A stretch of 64,000 bases of DNA, taken from Trifolium pratense. Lineage: Eukaryota > Streptophyta > Magnoliopsida > Fabales > Fabaceae. The stretch spans positions 29,036,337-29,100,336 of the forward strand of contig NC_060064.1 in NCBI RefSeq assembly GCF_020283565.1. The letters run 5' to 3'. This document shows positions 55,508 through 64,000 of this stretch, piece after piece. Below the pieces are notes generated by a model that saw only the letters and a program-made list of their open reading frames with translations, did no database searches and was not told the DNA's origin. How positions within the stretch are numbered: position 1 is the stretch's first letter; each line of letters starts with the position of its first letter. Position numbers and translations under genes: made by a program.

Positions 55508-57889
55508 TGTAACGACCCGTTTTTCTTATTCGTATATTTTATTAAATGTTATTTTATTTATTAATTGGCTTTTATTATTTTAGTGAGCGACGAATAATTA
55601 TTTAGCCGAACGTAAGTTATTAGGCGCGAGAACCTTGTTTTGGGCTTAAGGGGCGTGAGAGACCTTATGGGCTTAAGCCAATTGGATTTGGGCTTGGTTC
55701 ATGACAAATGAGAAATAGTATAAGTAGCAAGTCAAACATATGAATAGTTTCATAAATTCATTTCCTTGAGTTTTGAGTGAGTAGAGCAAGAGCAAACCAT
55801 AGAACAAGAGCTAGGGTTTTGGCTAAGAGAAAGCTTGAGCAAGAGAAGGCTTGGATCATCATCTTTGCTTAAGGTAAGAGATTAGAATTCATGATTCTTG
55901 AGTGACAAGGAGGGGGGAGATTGTCTATGTCTCCGTTCCCGAACTCTCCCACTCAATTTCTTTTAGATTTTGATTAAGCTTTTGTATGTGAGTATGATGT
56001 TCTTCATCATCACTTTGTATGTGTTAATCACTAGTTTGATTCCATGATGAATATGTATGTGTTTGGATCATTTTTGGAAAGTTTATGAAAGTTACTTAAA
56101 ACTCAAGTAATTGGCTTGATTTTGATTGTTAGAGGTATTTGGATGTTTGGAAGGGATGATTTATGTTCCTTGATACCATATATGTTTGGAATGGCTGTTT
56201 ATATGAATTTATAACATGTTTGGATGAATTTTTGAGTTGATTTGAGGTTAAACCGCCTTAGATAACTCAAGAACAGATATTCTGTTCTGGTGTGGTTCGC
56301 TAAGCGACCAGTAGTTCGCTGTAGCGAACAGGTTCGCTGAAGCTCGCCAAGTCTCGCCATGAGCAGGTGATTCTCTGGTGATGTTCGCTGAGGCTCGCTA
56401 AGCCTTCGCTCAGCGAATAGTTCGTTGAAGCTCGCCAATGCTCGCCATGAGCAGGTTACTTCCTGGTGTAGTTCGCCAAGTCTCGCTAAGGCTTCGCTTA
56501 GCGAAGGCCTCTGTGACAGCAATTCTTGTTGATGTTTGTAAGTGTGGTTAGGCACTTGTAACATGGTTTAAGAGTATCCTTACATGATTGTTGATACATG
56601 TTGATACTGTTAATGCTTATTGTTAATCGTTATATGAATGAAAAACGTGTATGCAATAAGTGTAGCTTAAAGTGAGCAATGTATATGTTTTAGCATTAAT
56701 TTGCAATGATAAGAGAATGATGTATGTTTTATGACATAAGTATAAATGAAACCTTGTGTGTATAAAAATGAGTATGCAAATAATTATCATGTGAATAATT
56801 ATGAATTGAGTGATAGGATATTGTGTTATCCTAATGTGTTAGATGTTGGAATTGTGTTTCCGCATCAGTGAATGAATAGCTTCGAGCTAGATAGCGTCAT
56901 GTATTTGATGTGTTTAAAAGTAATCATGCATTCATGATTGTATGTGAACATTGGAAACTTGGGTTCCAATAACGAAAATGGATTATGCGTCCATAATGAA
57001 GCCGAGGATCGGATTAGATGAATCCATGAGTCCAGAGCTGCTATCCAACAGGATATAAAACTGTTTTGGCTTATCCAAGGGAGATAAGATGGTTCGGTAA
57101 GTTCCGACATATCCAGCATGATATAAAACTGTTCTTGGTCCACCGTTGGTGAGACATCTTGGTACCACATGCATTTAGTTATGTCTAGGGATGGCATGAC
57201 AGTGAATTAATTGGCATTAGATACCTTAGGGTAAATGCGCATATATTTGATAAATGGTAAGTGACATTATTTGGTTGAATGGTGTTGAACCTTATTAACT
57301 GATAATTGTTTAGTGCGATGTTTTGACGTGAGTTAGAATATGTATGATGTAGTTTCGAAAGTGTAAGGTCTTTCTTATGCTCGTATGATATGCGATTATG
57401 TTTTCTAACTCTCTGCTTTGTGTTATTTGCTGGACCTTTGGGGGTTCAGATATTCAGGCTGAGGATTGTGCCGACGTTTAGACTGTTGTTCTAGCGTGGT
57501 GTTGAAGTACCTTTTGGTGAGGAGACTTAGCTTAGATTACTCCTCTTAGTACTAGCTTTTGACTAGAGTTTGTAAATAGTGAATGCTCTGGTAATGTAAC
57601 ATCGAGTCGGGGTTTACGCTTGGATTTCATCGTATATCGGTGTTACCTTTTTGTTATGCTAGTTCTTGTATAAGTGACATCCTTAGGGATGAATATGGCT
57701 TATGTATATATATGTGTATATATATGCATGCTTGGTTTGATTGGAATCCGCTGTTGCTTTTCATGTTAAATTTCATGATGCTCTGTGTGTATGCTTGTGT
57801 TTTAATTACCGCGTGGCACTCTGCCTTTACACATGTTGAAAAGTTTTTAAAATTACGTTTTTAAGGGTAGTATGGGTTAGGGTGTTACA
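55508..57889 (+). mobile_element. 5' LTR of a young Ty3/gypsy element
   Basis: 2382 bases, TGTAACGACCC...GGGTGTTACA. It lies inside the duplicated LTR fragment, after TAAGCGT. It contains repeated GTTCGCTGAAGCTCGCCAAG-type words (56290-56510). A primer-binding site follows. Small ORFs within (for example 56199-56564) recur unchanged in the 3' LTR and are not genes. Confidence 0.95.
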
Positions 57890-57893
57890 ATAG

Positions 57894-57905
57894 TGGTATC
57901 AGAGC
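57894..57905 (+). other. Primer-binding site (initiator Met tRNA)
   Basis: TGGTATCAGAGC, four bases after the LTR end, complementary to the 3' end of plant initiator methionine tRNA. Confidence 0.92.
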
Positions 57906-58012
57906 AGGTCGGTTCATGTGAACCAATTAGGACTTTTCTTTTCCCCGTATGAGCATGTGTAGGGAACACTGTTAGTACTTTCTAACGTCTAGTTGTGATT
58001 CGTTCAGGAATC

Positions 58013-61000
58013 ATGGCTGCTGCGAGAACGAATGCTCAGATTGCGGAAGCTTTGGCCGCACTCACCAACATTGTGGTTAGAGATCATCAACCGGGAAGAG
58101 AGGTAGAGATGAGGTTGGAAAGGTTCATGAAGCAGAAACCGCCAACATTTACCGGAGGTTACAACCCGGATGGAGCTCACAAGTGGCTGGAGGAACTTGA
58201 GATAATTTTTGAAGCAATGGATTGTTCCGAGGAAGGGAAGACAACCCTTGGGACATATGTGTTGCGTGAGGAAGCGAATGTGTGGTGGAAGAACGCTAAG
58301 TTGAGGCTAGGACCCGGTGGTATGGCTATACCATGGGCAATGTTTAAAAGAGAATTTTTGGTTAAGTATTTTCCTGTGGATGTGAAGAATAAGAAAGTGG
58401 TAGAATTCATGGAGTTGAAACAGGGAAATATGACGGTAGCTGACTATGCCGTCAAGTTTGAGACTTTGTGTGCGTTTAGCCCGCATTACAACACTATGGA
58501 AGCGGAGAACGACAAGTGTGTGAAGTTTGAAAGTGGTCTACGTCCCGACATCAAGCACATGATTGGATTTTCGCAGATAAGGGATTTTGCGACCCTTGTG
58601 AACAAAAGTAGGATTTGTGATGAAGATGGTAGGGCCAAGGTGAACTACTACAAGGCTGCGAATGACCGAAAAGGGAAAGGACAAGAGCGCGGAAAACCTT
58701 ATGATAACCGCGGTAGGGGTAATACAAGTGGTGGTAGGAAGCCGACGAATGGAAGTTGTTACAACTGTGGAGAAAGGGGTCATATGTCTTATGATTGCCC
58801 GAAGAGAGGAGATAGGTGTAAAAATTGTGGAAAACTGGGCCACAAGACCGAAGTTTGTAGAGGAAAGGTGGTGTGTTTCAATTGTGGTGAAGAAGGCCAC
58901 AAGAGTCCGACTTGTAAGAAGCCCAAGAAGGTGATGGGCAAGGTGTTTGCTTTGAGTGGAGAGGATGCTAGCCTTGAGGACAATCTCATTAGAGGTACGT
59001 GTTTCATCTATAACACTCCTTTAATTGCGATTATAGATACGGGAGCGACGCATTCTTTTATTTCTTTGGATTGTGCGAAGCGTCTTAGTATTCCTTTAAC
59101 GGATATGATGGGTAGGATGGAAATAGAAACTCCTGCTAATGGTTCAGTGATTACCCGACAAGTATGTCGTAACTGCCCCGTAACCATTTTTGGTAGGCAT
59201 TTTGGTATGGATTTAGTGTGTATTCCACTTAGTGGTATGGATGTAATTTTTGGTATGAATTGGTTAATCTTTAATCGAATTCATATCAACTGTTGTGAGA
59301 AGGCCGTTGTTTTTCCGAAGCCGGAGGAGAACTTGCACTTGATGAGTGGAAAGGAAGTATCGGAAGCGTTGAAAGAACATGCCGAGATGTTCATGATGTT
59401 TGCATCATTGAAACTCGAAGGAGGAGTTAAGATAGAAGAGTTACCGATCGTTTGTGAATTCCCAGATGTGTTTCCAGATGATATATCTGACGTGCCTCCG
59501 AAGCGAGAGGTAGAGTTTTCTATCGACCTAGTACCTGGAACTAGCCCGATATCGATGGCGCCGTATCGAATGTCAGCGTCAGAGTTGAATGAATTGAAGA
59601 AGCAACTTGAAGAGCTGCTTGAGAAGAGGTTTGTTCGACCGAGTGTTTCGCCGTGGGGAGCGCCGGTATTGCTTGTGAAGAAGAAAGATGGAAGCATGAG
59701 ATTATGTATAGACTATCGTCAGTTGAACAAAGTGACGATCAAGAATAAATATCCACTTCCGAGGATAGATGATTTGATGGATCAACTAGTTGGAGCTTGT
59801 GTGTTTAGTAAGATCGATTTGAGATCTGGATACCATCAGATTAGAGTAAAGACGGAAGACATACCTAAGACTGCATTTAGGACGAGGTATGGGCACTACG
59901 AGTATTCAGTTATGCCGTTTGGTGTGACCAATGCACCTGGAGTTTTCATGGAGTATATGAACCGAATTTTCCATTCATTTTTGGATAGATTCGTGGTGGT
60001 GTTCATCGACGACATTTTGATTTACTCAAAATCCGAGGAAGAGCACGAGGAGCACTTGAGGATTGTTTTGCAAGTCTTGAAGGAGAAGAAGTTGTATGCC
60101 AAGTTGTCGAAGTGTGAATTTTGGATGAAAGAGGTGAGTTTCTTAGGGCATATAATTTCAAGTGGAGGAATCGCGGTAGATCCTGCGAAGGTTGACGCTG
60201 TGTCACAGTGGGGAACGCCGGAATCTGTTTCAGAGATTAGAAGTTTCCTTGGTTTAGCCGGTTATTATAGAAGATTCATCGAAGGTTTTTCGAAGTTGGC
60301 TTTACCGTTAACCAAGTTAACGAGGAAGGATCAAGCGTTTGTTTGGGATGGTATTTGTGAGAAGAGTTTCCAAGAGCTCAAGAGAAGGTTGACTACTGCA
60401 CCCGTGTTGATTTTACCTGATGCCAAAGAGTCGTTCGTCGTGTATTGCGATGCTTCGAAGTTAGGACTTGGTGGAGTGCTTATGCAAGGGGGTAACGTGG
60501 TAGCTTATGCTTCAAGACAACTGAAGGTTCACGAGAGGAACTATCCAACGCATGATTTGGAGTTAGCCGCCGTGGTGTTTGCTTTGAAAGTGTGGAGACA
60601 CTACTTGTATGGGTCGAGGTTTGAAGTGTTTAGTGATCACAAGAGTCTAAGATACTTATTCGACCAGAAGGAGTTGAATATGAGGCAACGTAGATGGCTC
60701 GAATTCTTAAAGGACTACGATTTTGAATTGAGTTATCACCCCGGAAAAGCCAATGTGGTGGCCGATGCATTAAGTAGGAAAACTTTGCATATGTCATCAT
60801 TGATGGTAAGAGAGTTAGAGTTGATTGAAGAATTCCGAGACTTGAGTCTTGTGTGCGAGGTTACTTCTTCAAGTGTGAAGCTTGGAATGTTAAGACTGAC
60901 GAATCCTTTTCTTGAAGATATTAAAGAACGTCAGAAATCGGATAAGAAATTGATGGAGAAGATGGTACTCATCAATGAAGGTAAGGAGACCAATATCAAG

Positions 61001-62377
61001 ATTGACGAAAGTGGAGTCATGAGATTTCACGGAAGAGTTTGTGTACCGGATGTACCCGAATTGAAGAGAATGATCATGGAAGAAGGTCACAGAAGTGGTT
61101 TGAGTATACATCCTGGAGTAACCAAGATGTATCAGGATTTGAGGAAGTTGTTTTGGTGGCCGGGAATGAAGAGGCAAATTTCTGAATTTGTTTATTCATG
61201 CTTAACTTGTCAGAAATCGAAGATTGAGCATCAGAAGCCGTTTGGTTTGTTACAACCAATGTTTATACCCGAATGGAAATGGGATAGCATTGCGATGGAT
61301 TTTGTGGGAGGTTTACCGAAGACCAAGAAAGGTCATGAGGTGATTTGGGTAGTAGTAGATCGTTTGACGAAGTGTGCTCACTTCATTGCTATTAGGAAAG
61401 GTACTTTGGTGCCTAAGTTGGCCGAGATTTATGTGGAGCAGATTGTGAGGCTACATGGTATTCCAACAAGTATTATTTCGGATAGAGATCCGAGATTTAC
61501 TTCTAGATTTTGGGAAAGCTTGCAAGAAGCTTTAGGAACGAAGTTAAGGTTGAGTTCAGCGTATCATCCTCAGACAGATGGTCAGTCGGAGAGGACGATA
61601 CAATCCTTAGAGGATTTGTTGAGGGCTTGTGTTTTGGAGCAAAACGTGAATTGGGATTCTTGTTTGCCGTTGATAGAGTTTACATACAACAACAGTTACC
61701 ATTCTAGTATCGGAATGGCACCGTTTGAGGCTTTGTATGGGAGAAGGTGTAGGACACCTCTGTGTTGGTATGAAACTGGAGAAGGTGCAATTCTTGGACC
61801 AGAGATTGTACAAGAAACAACAGAGAAGATTCGGATGATTCGTGAGAAGATGAAAGTGTCTCAGAGTCGACAGAAGAGTTATCATGATAAGAGGAGGAAG
61901 GACATTGAATTCCAAGAAGGGGATCATGTATTCCTACGAGTTACATCGACTACTGGAGTAGGACGTGCGTTGAAGTCAAGGAAGTTGACATCGAGGTTTA
62001 TTGGGCCGTTTGAGATTTTGAAGCGAGTTGGGAAAGTTGCGTATAGGATTGCATTACCGCCATCATTGGCGAATTTGCACGATGTTTTTCATGTATCACA
62101 GTTACGCAAGTATGTGTCTGATCCGACACACGTGATTGAATCGGACGATGTTCAAGTGAGGGATGACTTGACCATCGAGACTGTACCTTTGAGAATCGAA
62201 GGGAGAGAAGTGAAGAAGTTGAGAAACAAAGAGATTGCATCCGTGAAAGTCGTGTGGGGAGGACCGGCTGGTGAGAATGCGACGTGGGAGTTGGAAAGCA
62301 AGATGAGAGATTCTTATCCCGATCTGTTTCTAGGTAATTTCGAGGGCGAAATTCTTTTAAGGGGGGTAGGATTGTAA
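58013..62377 (+). CDS. Ty3/gypsy Gag-Pol polyprotein, full length
   Basis: 1454 residues from ATG 58013 (an in-frame GTG at 57995 is ignored). Order with approximate residues: Gag capsid 40-220 ([19 protein letters not shown]); three CCHC zinc knuckles 249-301 ([42 protein letters not shown]); aspartic protease with [10 protein letters not shown] near 341; reverse transcriptase 520-720 with [10 protein letters not shown] near 664; RNase H near 805-920 ([23 protein letters not shown]); integrase with an HHCC region near 1035-1065 and DDE residues near 1095 (MDFVGG), 1155 (SDRDPRF) and 1191 (SERTIQ); C-terminal chromodomain-like region near 1390-1442 (VKVVWGG, ATWELES). All catalytic motifs are present and no stop interrupts. 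The stop TAA lies within the first bases of the 3' LTR. It probably encodes everything needed for retrotransposition; activity cannot be judged from sequence. Confidence 0.95.
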   Translation: MAAARTNAQIAEALAALTNIVVRDHQPGREVEMRLERFMKQKPPTFTGGYNPDGAHKWLEELEIIFEAMDCSEEGKTTLGTYVLREEANVWWKNAKLRLGPGGMAIPWAMFKREFLVKYFPVDVKNKKVVEFMELKQGNMTVADYAVKFETLCAFSPHYNTMEAENDKCVKFESGLRPDIKHMIGFSQIRDFATLVNKSRICDEDGRAKVNYYKAANDRKGKGQERGKPYDNRGRGNTSGGRKPTNGSCYNCGERGHMSYDCPKRGDRCKNCGKLGHKTEVCRGKVVCFNCGEEGHKSPTCKKPKKVMGKVFALSGEDASLEDNLIRGTCFIYNTPLIAIIDTGATHSFISLDCAKRLSIPLTDMMGRMEIETPANGSVITRQVCRNCPVTIFGRHFGMDLVCIPLSGMDVIFGMNWLIFNRIHINCCEKAVVFPKPEENLHLMSGKEVSEALKEHAEMFMMFASLKLEGGVKIEELPIVCEFPDVFPDDISDVPPKREVEFSIDLVPGTSPISMAPYRMSASELNELKKQLEELLEKRFVRPSVSPWGAPVLLVKKKDGSMRLCIDYRQLNKVTIKNKYPLPRIDDLMDQLVGACVFSKIDLRSGYHQIRVKTEDIPKTAFRTRYGHYEYSVMPFGVTNAPGVFMEYMNRIFHSFLDRFVVVFIDDILIYSKSEEEHEEHLRIVLQVLKEKKLYAKLSKCEFWMKEVSFLGHIISSGGIAVDPAKVDAVSQWGTPESVSEIRSFLGLAGYYRRFIEGFSKLALPLTKLTRKDQAFVWDGICEKSFQELKRRLTTAPVLILPDAKESFVVYCDASKLGLGGVLMQGGNVVAYASRQLKVHERNYPTHDLELAAVVFALKVWRHYLYGSRFEVFSDHKSLRYLFDQKELNMRQRRWLEFLKDYDFELSYHPGKANVVADALSRKTLHMSSLMVRELELIEEFRDLSLVCEVTSSSVKLGMLRLTNPFLEDIKERQKSDKKLMEKMVLINEGKETNIKIDESGVMRFHGRVCVPDVPELKRMIMEEGHRSGLSIHPGVTKMYQDLRKLFWWPGMKRQISEFVYSCLTCQKSKIEHQKPFGLLQPMFIPEWKWDSIAMDFVGGLPKTKKGHEVIWVVVDRLTKCAHFIAIRKGTLVPKLAEIYVEQIVRLHGIPTSIISDRDPRFTSRFWESLQEALGTKLRLSSAYHPQTDGQSERTIQSLEDLLRACVLEQNVNWDSCLPLIEFTYNNSYHSSIGMAPFEALYGRRCRTPLCWYETGEGAILGPEIVQETTEKIRMIREKMKVSQSRQKSYHDKRRKDIEFQEGDHVFLRVTSTTGVGRALKSRKLTSRFIGPFEILKRVGKVAYRIALPPSLANLHDVFHVSQLRKYVSDPTHVIESDDVQVRDDLTIETVPLRIEGREVKKLRNKEIASVKVVWGGPAGENATWELESKMRDSYPDLFLGNFEGEILLRGVGL
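62354..62372 (+). other. Polypurine tract
   Basis: TTTTAAGGGGGGTAGGAT directly before the 3' LTR; it primes plus-strand DNA synthesis. It overlaps the last codons of pol (LLRGVGL). Confidence 0.85.
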
Positions 62378-64000
62378 CGACCCGTTTTTCGTATTCGTAT
62401 ATTTTATTAAATGTTATTTTATTTATTAATTGGCTTTTATTATTTTAGTGAGCGACGAATAATTATTTAGCCGAACGTAAGTTATTAGGCGCGAGAACCT
62501 TGTTTTGGGCTTAAGGGGCGTGAGAGACCTTATGGGCTTAAGCCAATTGGATTTGGGCTTGGTTCATGACAAATGAGAAATAGTATAAGTAGCAAGTCAA
62601 ACATATGAATAGTTTCATAAATTCATTTCCTTGAGTTTTGAGTGAGTAGAGCAAGAGCAAACCATAGAACAAGAGCTAGGGTTTTGGCTAAGAGAAAGCT
62701 TGAGCAAGAGAAGGCTTGGATCATCATCTTTGCTTAAGGTAAGAGATTAGAATTCATGATTCTTGAGTGACAAGGAGGGGGGAGATTGTCTATGTCTCCG
62801 TTCCCGAACTCTCCCACTCAATTTCTTTTAGATTTTGATTAAGCTTTTGTATGTGAGTATGATGTTCTTCATCATCACTTTGTATGTGTTAATCACTAGT
62901 TTGATTCCATGATGAATATGTATGTGTTTGGATCATTTTTGGAAAGTTTATGAAAGTTACTTAAAACTCAAGTAATTGGCTTGATTTTGATTGTTAGAGG
63001 TATTTGGATGTTTGGAAGGGATGATTTATGTTCCTTGATACCATATATGTTTGGAATGGCTGTTTATATGAATTTATAACATGTTTGGATGAATTTTTGA
63101 GTTGATTTGAGGTTAAACCGCCTTAGATAACTCAAGAACAGATATTCTGTTCTGGTGTGGTTCGCTAAGCGACCAGTAGTTCGCTGTAGCGAACAGGTTC
63201 GCTGAAGCTCGCCAAGTCTCGCCATGAGCAGGTGATTCTCTGGTGATGTTCGCTGAGGCTCGCTAAGCCTTCGCTCAGCGAATAGTTCGTTGAAGCTCGC
63301 CAATGCTCGCCATGAGCAGGTTACTTCCTGGTGTAGTTCGCCAAGTCTCGCTAAGGCTTCGCTTAGCGAAGGCCTCTGTGACAGCAATTCTTGTTGATGT
63401 TTGTAAGTGTGGTTAGGCACTTGTAACATGGTTTAAGAGTATCCTTACATGATTGTTGATACATGTTGATACTGTTAATGCTTATTGTTAATCGTTATAT
63501 GAATGAAAAACGTGTATGCAATAAGTGTAGCTTAAAGTGAGCAATGTATATGTTTTAGCATTAATTTGCAATGATAAGAGAATGATGTATGTTTTATGAC
63601 ATAAGTATAAATGAAACCTTGTGTGTATAAAAATGAGTATGCAAATAATTATCATGTGAATAATTATGAATTGAGTGATAGGATATTGTGTTATCCTAAT
63701 GTGTTAGATGTTGGAATTGTGTTTCCGCATCAGTGAATGAATAGCTTCGAGCTAGATAGCGTCATGTATTTGATGTGTTTAAAAGTAATCATGCATTCAT
63801 GATTGTATGTGAACATTGGAAACTTGGGTTCCAATAACGAAAATGGATTATGCGTCCATAATGAAGCCGAGGATCGGATTAGATGAATCCATGAGTCCAG
63901 AGCTGCTATCCAACAGGATATAAAACTGTTTTGGCTTATCCAAGGGAGATAAGATGGTTCGGTAAGTTCTGACATATCCAGCATGATATAAAACTGTTCT
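62373..64000 (+). mobile_element. 3' LTR of the Ty3/gypsy element (incomplete at window end)
   Basis: It matches the first 1628 bases of the 5' LTR almost base for base. About 750 bases should lie beyond the window. Confidence 0.95.

Larger units (their letters stand above)
55508..64000 (+). mobile_element. Ty3/gypsy chromovirus-like retrotransposon, apparently intact, runs off the window
   Basis: 5' LTR 55508-57889, primer site 57894, uninterrupted gag-pol 58013-62377, polypurine tract and 3' LTR from 62373. Over the visible 1.63 kb the two LTRs differ at only two sites that I noticed (55525: CTTATTCG against CGTATTCG; 57107: TTCCGAC against TTCTGAC). Long LTRs, Met primer, gag-pol in one frame and a C-terminal chromodomain-like region fit the Tekay/Del lineage. 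Confidence 0.93.

Noticed and set aside
56199..57197. Minus-strand ORFs of 121 and 110 residues, seen again at 63064-63984
   Set aside because: They lie inside the LTRs and repeat only because the LTRs are identical; no conserved domain.
58177..61927. Minus-strand ORFs of 60-138 residues across the gag-pol region
   Set aside because: Shadow frames of the 1454-codon polyprotein.

Overview
This is eukaryotic plant DNA. It is AT-rich, has intron-containing genes, and is packed with plant-type LTR retrotransposons, L1-type LINEs, tRNA-derived SINEs and MITEs. The host genes are a cluster of small two-exon genes for nodule-specific cysteine-rich (NCR) peptides. This family is typical of galegoid legumes, so I infer a Medicago-type genome, most likely Medicago truncatula. 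No rRNA or tRNA gene, CRISPR array or bacterial feature was seen.

NCR genes. Eight loci have an open two-exon structure: 8116-8404(-), 21122-21408(-), 25252-25545(+), 29507-29795(-), 35256-35544(-), 39578-39870(+), 49804-50092(-) and 54127-54419(+). Each has a signal-peptide exon, a phase-1 intron, and a second exon encoding C-x5-C ... C-x4-C. Two more are damaged: 15142-15407 has a frameshift in an A-run, and 18384-18625 has lost half the cysteine motif and carries templated filler. Three are orphan first exons (22498, 38888, 53437), and one is a decayed exon 2 near 23980. NCR peptides are secreted into symbiosomes, where they drive terminal differentiation of rhizobia. A conserved box and a TATA-like site sit at fixed distances upstream of most copies.

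Layout. 1-3700: end of a Ty3/gypsy element inserted in a Ty1/copia relic. 3700-7400: intergenic DNA with MITE, CACTA and SINE traces. 7000-22600: four minus-strand NCR cassettes separated by a non-autonomous LTR element (8895-11306), LTR and LINE fragments (11.7-13.7 kb), a 5'-truncated LINE (16396-17728) and a hAT-like element (19773-20609). 22600-36000: a plus-strand NCR gene followed by two tandem cassettes carrying minus-strand NCR genes, the second enlarged by three DNA transposons. 34393-40933 recurs at 48936-55507 at near identity. 40701-46575: a truncated LINE split by a 4640-bp non-autonomous LTR element containing a 69-70 bp tandem array. 46.6-48.8 kb: copia, host-gene and LTR fragments. 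55508-64000: a young, apparently intact Ty3/gypsy chromovirus-like element with a 1454-codon polyprotein, whose 3' LTR runs off the window.

History read from nested insertions: LINE, then non-autonomous LTR element inside it, then the large duplication, then the gypsy insertion into the second copy. The NCR genes look amplified by tandem and segmental duplication, with gene conversion and transposon insertions reshaping mature peptides and promoter spacing.
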